In this document: positions 1-6,240 of the stretch, in pieces
Position numbering within the stretch: the stretch's first letter is position 1
Layout: every line of letters starts with the position of its first letter
Translations under genes and position numbers: made by a program
Notes under the pieces: model-generated
What the model was told of the DNA's origin: nothing
Database searches by the model: none
What the model saw: only the letters and a program-made list of their open reading frames with translations
Assembly: GCA_034411955.1 (NCBI GenBank)
Contig: DAOUMF010000220.1
Location: forward strand, 1-7,041
DNA length: 7,041 nt
Source of the DNA: DAOUMF01 sp034411955
GTDB lineage: Bacteria > Chloroflexota > Dehalococcoidia > SM23-28-2 > RBG-16-64-32
Direction: 5' to 3'

Positions 1-598
1 CGTTCTCCTGGATCTGGCGGATGAACTCCCCGAACTCCTCTGAGATTGCGTATCCGACGGTATCCGGGATGTTGACGGTGGTGGCGCCCGCCTCGATGCA
101 CTCCGTGAGCATACGGTACACGTACCCCGGCTCGGAGCGCGTTGCGTCCATGGGCGAGAACTCCACGTCGGAGCAGTACTTCTTCGCCCGGGCCACCTGG
201 GTGCGGGCCATCTCCAGCACCTGCTCTCGGTCCTTGTCCAACTGATGGAGGATATGAATGTCGGAGCTGGATAGGAAGACGTGGATGCGCGGCTGAGCGG
301 CGTCCTTCACCGCCTCCCAGCAGGCGTCCACGTCCTCGGGAACGGCGCGGGCCAGGCCGGCGATGGCGGTGCCGCGGATCTCTTTCGCGATGGCCGTCAC
401 GGACTCGAAATCGCCCGGCGAGGAGGCGGGGAAGCCGGCCTCGATGAAGTCCACATGCATGCGCTCCAGGGAGCGAGCGATCTCCAGCTTTTCGGCGGCG
501 CCCAGGGCGACACCGGGGGACTGATCCCCATCGCGCAAGGTCGTGTCGAAAATCAGTACCCGCTCCTGGGCGGGCGGGCCCTTGTCCTTCTTTATCAT
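1..598 (-). CDS. leuA: 2-isopropylmalate synthase, N-terminal part (runs off the window)
   Basis: LeuA condenses acetyl-CoA with 2-ketoisovalerate, the first committed step of leucine synthesis, in the cytoplasm. The window holds 199 codons of the N-terminal TIM-barrel catalytic domain, and the gene continues beyond base 1. Reading from ATG at 598, residues 18-29 are the family signature FDTTLRDGDQSPG-like segment. They are followed by an FIEAGFPASSPGDFE segment, HVFLSSSDIHILHQL, VEFSPMDATRSEPGY, and NIPDTVGYA. The HxH metal motif and the C-terminal leucine-binding regulatory domain lie outside the window. The start is supported by AGGAGGU (about 606-612) placed 8 nt upstream. It follows ilvC on the same strand but across a gap of 343 bases filled with palindromes, so it may be read through from the ilv promoter or have its own promoter, which I could not find. 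A homocitrate or citramalate synthase would share the early motifs. The ilv context favours LeuA. Confidence 0.93.
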   Translation of the reverse strand, partial: MIKKDKGPPAQERVLIFDTTLRDGDQSPGVALGAAEKLEIARSLERMHVDFIEAGFPASSPGDFESVTAIAKEIRGTAIAGLARAVPEDVDACWEAVKDAAQPRIHVFLSSSDIHILHQLDKDREQVLEMARTQVARAKKYCSDVEFSPMDATRSEPGYVYRMLTECIEAGATTVNIPDTVGYAISEEFGEFIRQIQEN

Positions 599-623
599 CG
601 TCTCAACCTCCTAGCGATCTGTT

Positions 624-673
624 GTAGCTGCAGGCCCTGCCTACCGGCAGGCAGGCTTCAGGCCTGCAACTAC
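624..673. repeat. nested palindromic repeat before leuA
   Basis: The outer arms GTAGCTGCAGGCC (624-636) and GGCCTGCAACTAC (661-673) are inverted copies differing at one pairing position. Between them is an inner hairpin, CCTGCC-TACC-GGCAGG (636-651). The outer arm matches 13 bases of the repeat in the ilvD leader (minus strand, around 6245-6233), so this is a dispersed repeat in this genome. The REP/BIME-like nature is inferred from the structure. It sits 12 bases upstream of the leuA Shine-Dalgarno and would fold in the transcript just before it. Confidence 0.75.
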
Positions 674-693
674 GTAGCATCACGTCCGGGGTT

Positions 694-714
694 GGCCCCG
701 CCACCGGCGGGGCC
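694..714. repeat. perfect 9-bp GC hairpin
   Basis: GGCCCCGCC (694-702) and GGCGGGGCC (706-714) are perfect inverted repeats around a 3-base loop. The hairpin would be very stable in RNA of either strand. No run of U follows on the minus strand, which argues against a rho-independent terminator. Its role is unknown. It may be part of the palindrome cluster, or it could stabilise the 3' end of an ilv mRNA. Confidence 0.6.
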
Positions 715-746
715 GGCTAAGGTTGAGAGCGAGTACCCTCGGGATG

Positions 747-782
747 CCCCAGCCTTCAGGCTGGGGTCGACAGTCCTGTCGA
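747..782. repeat. two adjacent perfect hairpins, both with TC loops
   Basis: CCCCAGCCT-TC-AGGCTGGGG (747-766) is a perfect 9-bp hairpin. It abuts TCGACAG-TC-CTGTCGA (767-782), a perfect 7-bp hairpin. The same TC loop and direct adjacency suggest one bipartite repeat unit, as in REP/BIME-type elements (inference). There is no coding content. Confidence 0.65.
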
Positions 783-916
783 TCGGCGCGGCTGAACATC
801 AGTAGCGGCACGCCCCTTCCGCCCAAGAGCGGATGCGCCTCTAGCGCAAAGCCTGAACGCAGGGCTGAAGCCATGCAGCCAAGATTGCCGTTCATCCGTC
901 TATCCGTTCCCATATC

Positions 917-936
917 CCTGCCTGCCGGCGGGCAGG
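917..936. repeat. palindrome directly after ilvC stop
   Basis: CCTGCC (917-922) and GGCAGG (931-936) enclose GCC/GGC, giving an almost continuous palindrome 5 bases downstream of the ilvC stop. It shares its arms with the inner hairpin at 636-651. On the minus strand it is followed by GATATGGG and not by a U-tract, so it is not a standard intrinsic terminator. It may be a member of the same repeat family or an mRNA 3'-end stabiliser. Confidence 0.55.
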
Positions 937-941
937 CGTTG

Positions 942-1940
942 TCAGTCTCGCTTCTGGAGCCAGGGCATCATCGCCCGCAGCTCCTTGCCCACCTGCTCGA
1001 TGGGGTGCTCGGCGTTCTGCCTGCGCAGGGCCATGAAGCTCGGCTTCCCGGCCTGGTTCTCCAGGATCCACTCCCGCGCGAACGCCCCCGACTGGATGTT
1101 GCCCAGGATCTGCTTCATGGACTGCTTCACGCGGTCGTCGATGACCTTTGGCCCGCGGGTATAGTCCCCGTACTCCGCGGTGTCGGAGATGGAGTAGCGC
1201 ATGTAGGCCATGCCGCCCTCGTGCATCAGGTCTGTCAGCAACTTCAGCTCATGCATGCACTCGAAGTAGGCGATCTCCGGCTGGTAGCCGGCGGCCACCA
1301 GCGTCTCGAAGGCCGCCTTCACCAGGGCGGTGACACCCCCACACAGCACCGTCTGCTCCCCGAACAGGTCGGTCTCCGTCTCCTCGGCGAAGGTGGTCTC
1401 CAGCACCCCGGCGCGGGCGCAGCCGATGCCCTTGGCGTACGCCAGGGCCACCTCCTTGGCCAGCTCTGTAGCGTTCTGGTGCACGGCCACCAGCGCCGGC
1501 ACCCCCAGCCCGGTCGTGAACAGCTCCCGCATGCGGTGGCCGGGCGCTTTGGGAGCGATCATCGTCACGTCGATGTCCGGCGACGGCTGGATCTGGCCGT
1601 AGTGGATGTTGAACCCGTGGGCGAACATCAGCATCTTGCCGGCGGTGAGGCCGCGTTCGACACTCTCGTAGTAGACCTGGCGCTGGAGCTGGTCCGGCAC
1701 CAGCATGACGATGACGTCCGCCTCTCGCGCCACCACTTCCGCAGTGTCCACACTGAGGCCCGCCTCCTGCGCTGCCTGCCAGGGCTTGGAGCCGACGACC
1801 TCCCCCACCACCACCCTGCACCCGCTGTCTCGCAGGTTGAGGGCGTGCGCGTGCCCCTGCGACCCAAAGCCGATGACGCCTATCGTCTTCCCCTTGATCA
1901 GATCCAGATTGGCGTCGCTCTCATAGTAGATCTTGGCCAC
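942..1940 (-). CDS. ilvC: ketol-acid reductoisomerase, class I (short form)
   Basis: IlvC converts acetolactate or acetohydroxybutyrate to the dihydroxy acid by a Mg-dependent alkyl shift and NAD(P)H reduction. The product is 332 aa, the usual class I length. I chose the GTG at 1940 because the protein then begins MAKIYYESDANLDLIKGK, as the family does, and AAGGAG lies 7 nt upstream. A longer open frame to 2168 only reads through ilvN. The N-terminal Rossmann domain has GFGSQGHAHALN (24-35). The C-terminal knot domain keeps the metal and substrate residues: H108 in FAHGF, D191 and E195 in ETETDLFGEQ, E227 and E231 in YFECMHELKL, and S252 in YSISDTAEYG. The cofactor loop reads G46-EVVGSKPW, where NADPH-using relatives usually have a GLRxGSxSW pattern. 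The Arg and second Ser are absent and a Glu is present, so NADH use is possible (inference). ilvN ends 16 nt upstream, so the two are co-transcribed. Confidence 0.96.
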   Translation of the reverse strand: MAKIYYESDANLDLIKGKTIGVIGFGSQGHAHALNLRDSGCRVVVGEVVGSKPWQAAQEAGLSVDTAEVVAREADVIVMLVPDQLQRQVYYESVERGLTAGKMLMFAHGFNIHYGQIQPSPDIDVTMIAPKAPGHRMRELFTTGLGVPALVAVHQNATELAKEVALAYAKGIGCARAGVLETTFAEETETDLFGEQTVLCGGVTALVKAAFETLVAAGYQPEIAYFECMHELKLLTDLMHEGGMAYMRYSISDTAEYGDYTRGPKVIDDRVKQSMKQILGNIQSGAFAREWILENQAGKPSFMALRRQNAEHPIEQVGKELRAMMPWLQKRD

Positions 1941-1956
1941 GGCTACACTCCTTGCT

Positions 1957-2526
1957 CTACTTGGCCGAATAGGGAGGCTCGAAGCCCGCGTAGCGCTCCG
2001 GCTCCTCGTGCTCTGCAGGAGGATGGGAGATGGCCGAGCCCCGCAGCATGGCCACGCGGCCCGTGCGCACCAGTTCGATAACGGCGTAGTCCCGCAGAAG
2101 CTCGAAGATGGCGTCCACCTTCCCCTCATCGCCAGTAACCTCGACGACCACTGAGTCCGGAGAGACATCCACGATGCCGGCCCGGAACAAGTCCACGATT
2201 TCGATTATATGACTGCGGTTTCCAGCGTCCACGCGCACCTTGATCAGGGCCAGCTCCCGGCTCACGGTCTCCTCCGCGGAGATGTCGCGGATGTTGACGA
2301 CCTCCACGAGCTTGTCGACCTGCTTGACGACCTGCTCGGCGTCGGTGTTGGCGTCCACCACGAAGGTCATGCGCGACAGGCCCGGCGTCTCGGAGTGACC
2401 CACGGCCAGGCGCTCGATGTTGAAGCCCCGCTGGCGCCAATTGGAGGCGATCCGGTTGAGTACCCCCGGTCGGTCCTCCACCAGCGCTATGATCGTATGT
2501 CTCTGTAGGTTGTTGCGTTGGTTCAT
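1957..2526 (-). CDS. ilvN: acetohydroxyacid synthase regulatory (small) subunit
   Basis: IlvN is the small subunit that activates IlvB and gives it valine feedback sensitivity. The 189-aa product starts with an ACT domain (about residues 11-85) with the characteristic HTIIALVEDRPGVLNRIA, RGFNIERLAVGHSE and LSRMTFVV segments. A second conserved domain follows (SRELALIKVRV, IVDLFRAGIVDVS, LLRDYAVIELVRTGRVAMLRG). After that comes a tail of roughly 25 residues rich in Pro and Glu, which makes it slightly longer than typical 160-175-aa members. The ATG at 2526 overlaps the ilvB stop in an ATGA arrangement, which implies translational coupling and fits the need for subunit stoichiometry. A GAGGTG within the ilvB 3' end can act as its ribosome site. 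The symbol ilvH would be equally valid for this family. Confidence 0.95.
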   Translation of the reverse strand: MNQRNNLQRHTIIALVEDRPGVLNRIASNWRQRGFNIERLAVGHSETPGLSRMTFVVDANTDAEQVVKQVDKLVEVVNIRDISAEETVSRELALIKVRVDAGNRSHIIEIVDLFRAGIVDVSPDSVVVEVTGDEGKVDAIFELLRDYAVIELVRTGRVAMLRGSAISHPPAEHEEPERYAGFEPPYSAK

Positions 2527-4232
2527 GCCGTCACCTCTGCCCGCTCATCCTCATAGGCCGGCAGGTCCATGGTCTCCTCCAGGGAGGCGCCCGGCGGCAC
2601 CATGGGGTAGAGGTTCTCGTCCTCCTTGACCACGAACTCGCAGACCACCGGGCCGTCGTGTTCCATCGCCTGCCGGATGACAGGCTCGACCTCCTCCTTG
2701 CACGTGGCCCTCAGGCCCAGGATGTCGAACGCCTCCGCCAGCTTGACGAAGTCCGGGTTCCGCAGGGGCGTGGCCACGATGTTATTGCGATAGAACATGT
2801 TCTGCCACTGGCGCACCATGCCCAGGTGACTGTTGTTGATGATGGCAAACTTGATGGGCCAGCCATACTCGGAGATCGTGGCCAGCTCCTGCAGCGTCAT
2901 CTGGAAGCCGCCGTCGCCGCAGATCGACCACACCAGCTCGCCGGGCTTGGCCGCCTGCACCCCCATCGCCGCTGGCACCTCGTACCCCATCGTCCCCAGC
3001 CCACCGGACGTCACGAACGAATTGGGCTTATCGTACCAGAAGTACTGGGCGGCCCACATCTGGTGCTGGCCCACCCCAGTGACCACGTAGCAGTCGCCGC
3101 CCGTGGCCTCGTACAGCTTCTGGATCACGTACTGGGGGAGCACATCCGCCGTCTCCCGGATGGTGATCGAGGGGTGCTCCCGCTTCAGCTCATCGATGTG
3201 GGAGAACCAGTCCGGCCGCTCCACGAACTGTACCTGCTTGTTCAGCTCGCGCAGGCAGATGCGGGCGTCGCCCTCCAGCGTAGCGGCGGGCCGCACGTTC
3301 TTGCCGATCTCCGCCGGGTCGATCTCCATGTGGATGATCTTGGCGTTGGGCGCGAAGTCCTTCAGCCGACCCGTGATCCGGTCATCGAAGCGCATGCCGA
3401 CACCAATGACCAGATCCGACTCGTGGATCGCCAGGTTGTTCCAGTACATCCCGTGCATCCCGGGCATCCCCAGGCACAGCGGGTGCGTCCCGGGGAAGGC
3501 GCTGATCCCCAGCAGGGTAGTGATCACAGGCATGTTAGCCTTCTCCGCCAGCTCCCGCAGCTCCTGGAACGCCTGGGCGATGATCACCCCGTGTCCGGAG
3601 AGGATCACTGGTCGCTCGGCCTCGTTGATGAGCTCCGCGGCCTTGCCGACCTCCTCCGGGTCGGGGTAGAGCCGGGGTCGGTACCCCTTCAGCTCCACCT
3701 TCTCCGGCCACGCGAACTCCGCCTTCTGCTGGAGGACGTCGCGGGGAACGTCAATCAGCACCGGCCCCGGTCGGCCGGTGGAGGCGATGTGGAAGGCTTC
3801 GCGCATCACCTTGGGAATCTCCGCCGCGTCGGGCACCAGGTAGCTGTGCTTGGTGATGGGGATAGTGATGCCCGTGATGTCCGCCTCCTGGAAGCCGTCC
3901 CGGCCGATCAGGGCCTTGATGACAGCCCCTGTGATGCAGACGATGGGCACCGAGTCCATCCAGGCGTTGGCGATACCGGTGACCAGGTTGGTGGCGCCGG
4001 GCCCCGAGGTGGCGAAGCATACCCCAACCTTGCCTGATACCCGGGCGTAGGCGTCGGCGGCGTGGGCCGCGCACTGCTCGTGCTTCACCAAGAAGTGGGT
4101 TACCTTCGGGTAGTAGTTGGGAAGCTGGTCGTAAAGGGGCAGGTTAGCCCCGCCGGGCAGGCCGAAGACGTGCTCCGTCCCCTCCCTGACCAGGGACTCC
4201 ATCACCATCTGCGCTCCCGTCATCTCCGCCAT
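2523..4232 (-). CDS. ilvB: acetohydroxyacid synthase catalytic (large) subunit
   Basis: IlvB is a ThDP-, Mg- and FAD-dependent enzyme that joins pyruvate to pyruvate or 2-ketobutyrate, the first common step of Val, Leu and Ile synthesis. The product is 569 aa, normal for the family. The ThDP-binding N-domain has GLPGGANLPLYDQL (24-37) and the activating glutamate E52 in KHEQ. TSGPGATNLVTG follows at 75-86, then the FAD-type central domain with GVGMRFDDRITGRL. The C-domain has VGQHQMWAAQ and the ThDP motif beginning GDGGFQM near 439 and ending in NNSHLGMVRQW near 466-476. I prefer the ATG at 4232 over the GTG at 4238 because GGAGGAG lies 7 nt before it and the family starts here. Oddity: the usually well-kept GQVP...GTDAFQE segment reads GAV-I-KALIGRDGFQE (102-116). 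The gene lies 56 nt after ilvD and overlaps ilvN by 4 nt. Confidence 0.97.
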   Translation of the reverse strand: MAEMTGAQMVMESLVREGTEHVFGLPGGANLPLYDQLPNYYPKVTHFLVKHEQCAAHAADAYARVSGKVGVCFATSGPGATNLVTGIANAWMDSVPIVCITGAVIKALIGRDGFQEADITGITIPITKHSYLVPDAAEIPKVMREAFHIASTGRPGPVLIDVPRDVLQQKAEFAWPEKVELKGYRPRLYPDPEEVGKAAELINEAERPVILSGHGVIIAQAFQELRELAEKANMPVITTLLGISAFPGTHPLCLGMPGMHGMYWNNLAIHESDLVIGVGMRFDDRITGRLKDFAPNAKIIHMEIDPAEIGKNVRPAATLEGDARICLRELNKQVQFVERPDWFSHIDELKREHPSITIRETADVLPQYVIQKLYEATGGDCYVVTGVGQHQMWAAQYFWYDKPNSFVTSGGLGTMGYEVPAAMGVQAAKPGELVWSICGDGGFQMTLQELATISEYGWPIKFAIINNSHLGMVRQWQNMFYRNNIVATPLRNPDFVKLAEAFDILGLRATCKEEVEPVIRQAMEHDGPVVCEFVVKEDENLYPMVPPGASLEETMDLPAYEDERAEVTA

Positions 4233-4288
4233 GACCACACTCCTCCAGATGCCGCATTAGTCATTACTGTTACATTCGCTCCCGATTT

Positions 4289-5968
4289 CTATCCACATAC
4301 GGCGCCTTCGGACGCCGATGACACCAGCCTGGCGTACTTGGCCAGGGCGCCGCTTGCGTACTTGGCAGCCGGCGCCTGCCAGGCCTCCCGCCGTCGCTTC
4401 ATCTCCTCCTCCGGCACCTGCACCTCGATGCGCCGGCCTGGGATGTCCAGGCTGATGACGTCCCCGTCCTGCAGCAGGGCGATGGGCCCGCCCACGGCTG
4501 CCTCGGGCGCCACGTGGCCAATCATGAATCCGCGAGTGGCCCCCGAGAAGCGGCCGTCGGTGATAAGCGCCACCTCCTCGCCCAGACCCTGGCCGGCGAT
4601 GGCGGCGGTCACGGCCAGCATCTCGCGCATGCCCGGCCCGCCCTTGGGCCCCTCATACCGGATGACGACCACGTCCCCAGCCTTGATTCGCCGCTGGCCC
4701 ACGGCCTCGAAGGTAGCCTCCTCCCCGTCGAAGACGCGGGCGGGGCCGCTGAACTGCTCCCTCTTCACACCGCTGGTCTTCATCACGCAGCCCTCGGGCG
4801 CCAGGTTCCCCCTGAGTACCACCAACGTGCCCATGGGCTCCAGCGGCCTGTCGACGGGCAGGATCACGTCCTGGCCGTCGCCGAACTGGAGGCCGGACAG
4901 GTTCTCCGCCATCGTCCTGCCAGTGACGGTCAGGGCGTCCCCGTGGAGCAGGCCGCCGTCCAGCAACTCCTTCATCACCCGCGGCACGCCGCCGACCCGG
5001 TCCAGGTCCACCATAATGTAGCGGCCACCGGGCCGGGTATCAGCGATGTGAGGGGTGCGACGGCTGATGCGGTCGAACTCATCCAGCGAGAGCGGCACCC
5101 CTGCCTCGCGGGCGATGGCCAGGAGGTGGAGGGCGGCGTTGGTGGAGCCGCCGATGGCGACGGCCACGGCGATGGCGTTCTCGAACGCCTGCTTGGTGAG
5201 GATGTCGCGGGGCCTGACCTCCGCCTCGAGCAGGCGCAGCGCCGCCTCGCCGCTGCGACGGCAGATGTCGTCGCGGCGTGGGTCAGCGGCGGGGATGGAG
5301 GCACTGTAGGGCAACGCCATTCCCAGCGCCTCGCTGGCGCAGGCCATCGTGTTGGCGGTGTACATGCCGCCGCAGGAGCCCTCGCCCGGGCAGGCCACGC
5401 ACTCCAACTGATACAGCTCCTCCTCGGTCATCCGGCCGGCCGCGACAGCACCGACGCCCTCAAAGACGTCCTGCACGGTGACGTCTGCGTCCCGGAATCG
5501 GCCGGGCATGATTGTGCCCCCGTAAAGGAATACGGAGGGAACGTTCAGGCGCGCCATGGCCATAAGCATGCCAGGGAGGCTCTTGTCACAACCGGCGATG
5601 CCAGCGAGGGCATCGTAGCCATGGGCCATGACCATTAGCTCTACGGAGTCGGCGATAACTTCGCGGCTGATGAGGGAGGCCTTCATCCCCTCGTAGCCCA
5701 TGGAGATGCCGTCGGTGACGGCGATGGTGGCGAACTCGCGGGCGGTGCCGCCGGCGCCAGCGACGCCCTCCTTGACGCGGTCGGCCAGGCGGTTCAGATG
5801 CACGTTGCAGGGGGTGGCCTCGTTCCAAGCGCTGGCTACTGCCACGAAGGGCTTCTGGATGTCCTCATCGGACAGCCCCATGGCCCGCAGGTAGGAACGG
5901 GCCGGGGCACGGTGATAGCCGGCCCGGTAGACTGTATCACTGGCCAGTGTTCTCTTGACTGTGACCAT
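4289..5968 (-). CDS. ilvD: dihydroxyacid dehydratase
   Basis: IlvD dehydrates 2,3-dihydroxyisovalerate (and the Ile analogue) to the 2-keto acid, using an Fe-S cluster and Mg. The product is 559 aa, the normal length. The three cluster cysteines are in place: C54 (NEATPCNVHL), C127 (GCDKSLPG, with the metal-ligand-type Lys129 after it) and C199 (CPGEGSCGGMYTANT). The spacing is typical of [2Fe-2S] members (family knowledge). TDGISMGYEGMK (85-96) supplies Mg ligands, and the C-terminal GRFSGATRGFMIGHVAPEA holds the catalytic Ser. The open frame extends upstream to a TTG at 5986, but the ATG at 5968 starts at the expected protein N-terminus and follows GAGGAGG. It is the first gene of the operon, directly behind the T-box leader, and its translation start lies 21 nt after the last terminator stem. 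Confidence 0.97.
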   Translation of the reverse strand: MVTVKRTLASDTVYRAGYHRAPARSYLRAMGLSDEDIQKPFVAVASAWNEATPCNVHLNRLADRVKEGVAGAGGTAREFATIAVTDGISMGYEGMKASLISREVIADSVELMVMAHGYDALAGIAGCDKSLPGMLMAMARLNVPSVFLYGGTIMPGRFRDADVTVQDVFEGVGAVAAGRMTEEELYQLECVACPGEGSCGGMYTANTMACASEALGMALPYSASIPAADPRRDDICRRSGEAALRLLEAEVRPRDILTKQAFENAIAVAVAIGGSTNAALHLLAIAREAGVPLSLDEFDRISRRTPHIADTRPGGRYIMVDLDRVGGVPRVMKELLDGGLLHGDALTVTGRTMAENLSGLQFGDGQDVILPVDRPLEPMGTLVVLRGNLAPEGCVMKTSGVKREQFSGPARVFDGEEATFEAVGQRRIKAGDVVVIRYEGPKGGPGMREMLAVTAAIAGQGLGEEVALITDGRFSGATRGFMIGHVAPEAAVGGPIALLQDGDVISLDIPGRRIEVQVPEEEMKRRREAWQAPAAKYASGALAKYARLVSSASEGAVCG

Positions 5969-5970
5969 AG

Positions 5971-5977
5971 CCTCCTC
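5971..5977 (-). promoter_or_regulatory. Shine-Dalgarno of ilvD, unusually close to ATG
   Basis: GAGGAGG (5977-5971) ends only 2 nt before the ATG at 5968. The 5' half GAGG gives a normal 5-nt spacing, so initiation probably uses that register. It lies outside the second terminator stem (which ends at 5990), so the hairpin does not directly sequester it. Confidence 0.7.
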
Positions 5978-5980
5978 ACT

Positions 5981-6014
5981 AACCAAATTAGTCCCGACCC
6001 AAAAGGACGGGACT
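5981..6014 (-). terminator. second leader terminator (weak U-tract)
   Basis: AGUCCCG (6014-6008) pairs with CGGGACU (5996-5990); after one U-U mismatch CC pairs with GG, closing a U-rich loop. The tail is AAUUUGGUU, which is poor for intrinsic termination compared with the first terminator. The 5' half overlaps the 3' strand of antiterminator 2, so the two folds are mutually exclusive, as expected for a T-box switch. Confidence 0.75.
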
Positions 6015-6040
6015 GGCAGTAGTCTCGCGGTCCCACCCTT
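6002..6040 (-). promoter_or_regulatory. T-box antiterminator 2, bulge UGGG
   Basis: The conserved T-box sequence AAGGGUGGGACCGCG runs from 6040 to 6026. The fold has helix A1 (AAGGG at 6040-6036 with CCUUU at 6006-6002), the 7-nt bulge UGGGACC (6035-6029), and a longer A2 helix (GCGAGACU with AGUCCCG, one A-C mismatch). The base of the bulge that should pair with the tRNA discriminator (6032) is G, so a tRNA with A73 would pair only through CCA. The upstream context GAGAAGAAGGGUGG is identical to module 1, indicating duplication. Confidence 0.85.
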
Positions 6041-6067
6041 CTTCTCCGAGGCGCCTGATTACCTCGC

Positions 6068-6110
6068 AAAACTAAAAGACCCGCCCCAAAGGGATCCCGC
6101 TTGGGACGGG
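6068..6110 (-). terminator. first leader terminator
   Basis: CCCGUCCCAA (6110-6101) pairs over 10 bp, with one G-U, to UUGGGGCGGG (6089-6080), with an 11-nt loop. It is followed by UCUUUUAGUUUU (6079-6068), a good intrinsic terminator. Its strands overlap antiterminator 1, so formation of that fold removes it. Confidence 0.88.
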
Positions 6111-6125
6111 ACGGTACCACCCTTC
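6088..6125 (-). promoter_or_regulatory. T-box antiterminator 1, bulge UGGU
   Basis: This is the canonical T-box AAGGGUGGUACCGU (6124-6111). Helix A1 is GAAGGG (6125-6120) with CCCUUU (6093-6088), the bulge is UGGUACC (6119-6113), and helix A2 is GUCCCG (6112-6107) with CGGGAU (6099-6094). The variable base U (6116) pairs with discriminator A73, which tRNA-Leu carries, consistent with the leucine specifier. Confidence 0.9.
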
Positions 6126-6222
6126 TTCTCTCGTCGCCCCCGCCCGCCCAAGGGACGCGAGCAGGCGATGGCCTCGGAGCACTCTGGCGCTGTAACGGGC
6201 GCACCCGAACGGGCCTACGGTC

Positions 6223-6240
6223 GCAGGCCTAAAGGCCTGC
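6223..6240. repeat. palindromic repeat embedded in the T-box leader
   Basis: GCAGGCCT-AA-AGGCCTGC is a perfect 8-bp palindrome. Together with its flank GTAGCTGCAGGCC on the minus strand (about 6245-6233), it matches 13 bases of the outer arm of the repeat at 624-673. It lies between Stem I and antiterminator 1, where linker helices (Stem II/III region) normally sit, so it may have been inserted and become a linker helix. Confidence 0.7.

Larger units (their letters stand above)
599..941. other. ilvC-leuA intergenic gap, rich in palindromes, no gene seen
   Basis: This is the only long gap inside the operon. Open frames across it are short or lack family resemblance and look like chance readings in GC-rich DNA. 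It contains at least four separate hairpin-forming palindromes (listed individually) and a degenerate stretch around 850-872 that resembles their arms (GCCTGAA and GGCTGAAGCC). None of the hairpins is followed by a U-tract on the minus strand, so I do not call an intrinsic terminator. I found no convincing promoter or second T-box for leuA; the leuA Shine-Dalgarno lies at the low end of the gap. Confidence 0.7.

Noticed and set aside
694..714. GC hairpin as a rho-independent terminator after ilvC
   Set aside because: It has no U-tract on the minus strand and lies more than 200 nt past the ilvC stop.
624..782. CRISPR array
   Set aside because: The repeats are palindromes of different sequence and irregular spacing, without uniform spacers.
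723..2081. Long plus-strand open frame of 452 codons
   Set aside because: It runs opposite to ilvC and ilvN, is His/Leu/Arg rich with no family motifs, and is the usual antisense shadow of GC-rich genes.
1941..2168. N-terminal extension of IlvC to an upstream ATG at 2168
   Set aside because: The extra 76 residues only read the ilvN gene in another frame. The GTG at 1940 with AAGGAG gives the standard family N-terminus.
2658..4037. Plus-strand open frame of 459 codons opposite ilvB
   Set aside because: The minus strand here encodes a full, motif-complete IlvB. The plus-strand product has no recognisable domain.
4514..5638. Plus-strand open frame of 374 codons opposite ilvD
   Set aside because: It is the antisense of a complete IlvD, with low-complexity composition and no supporting start context.
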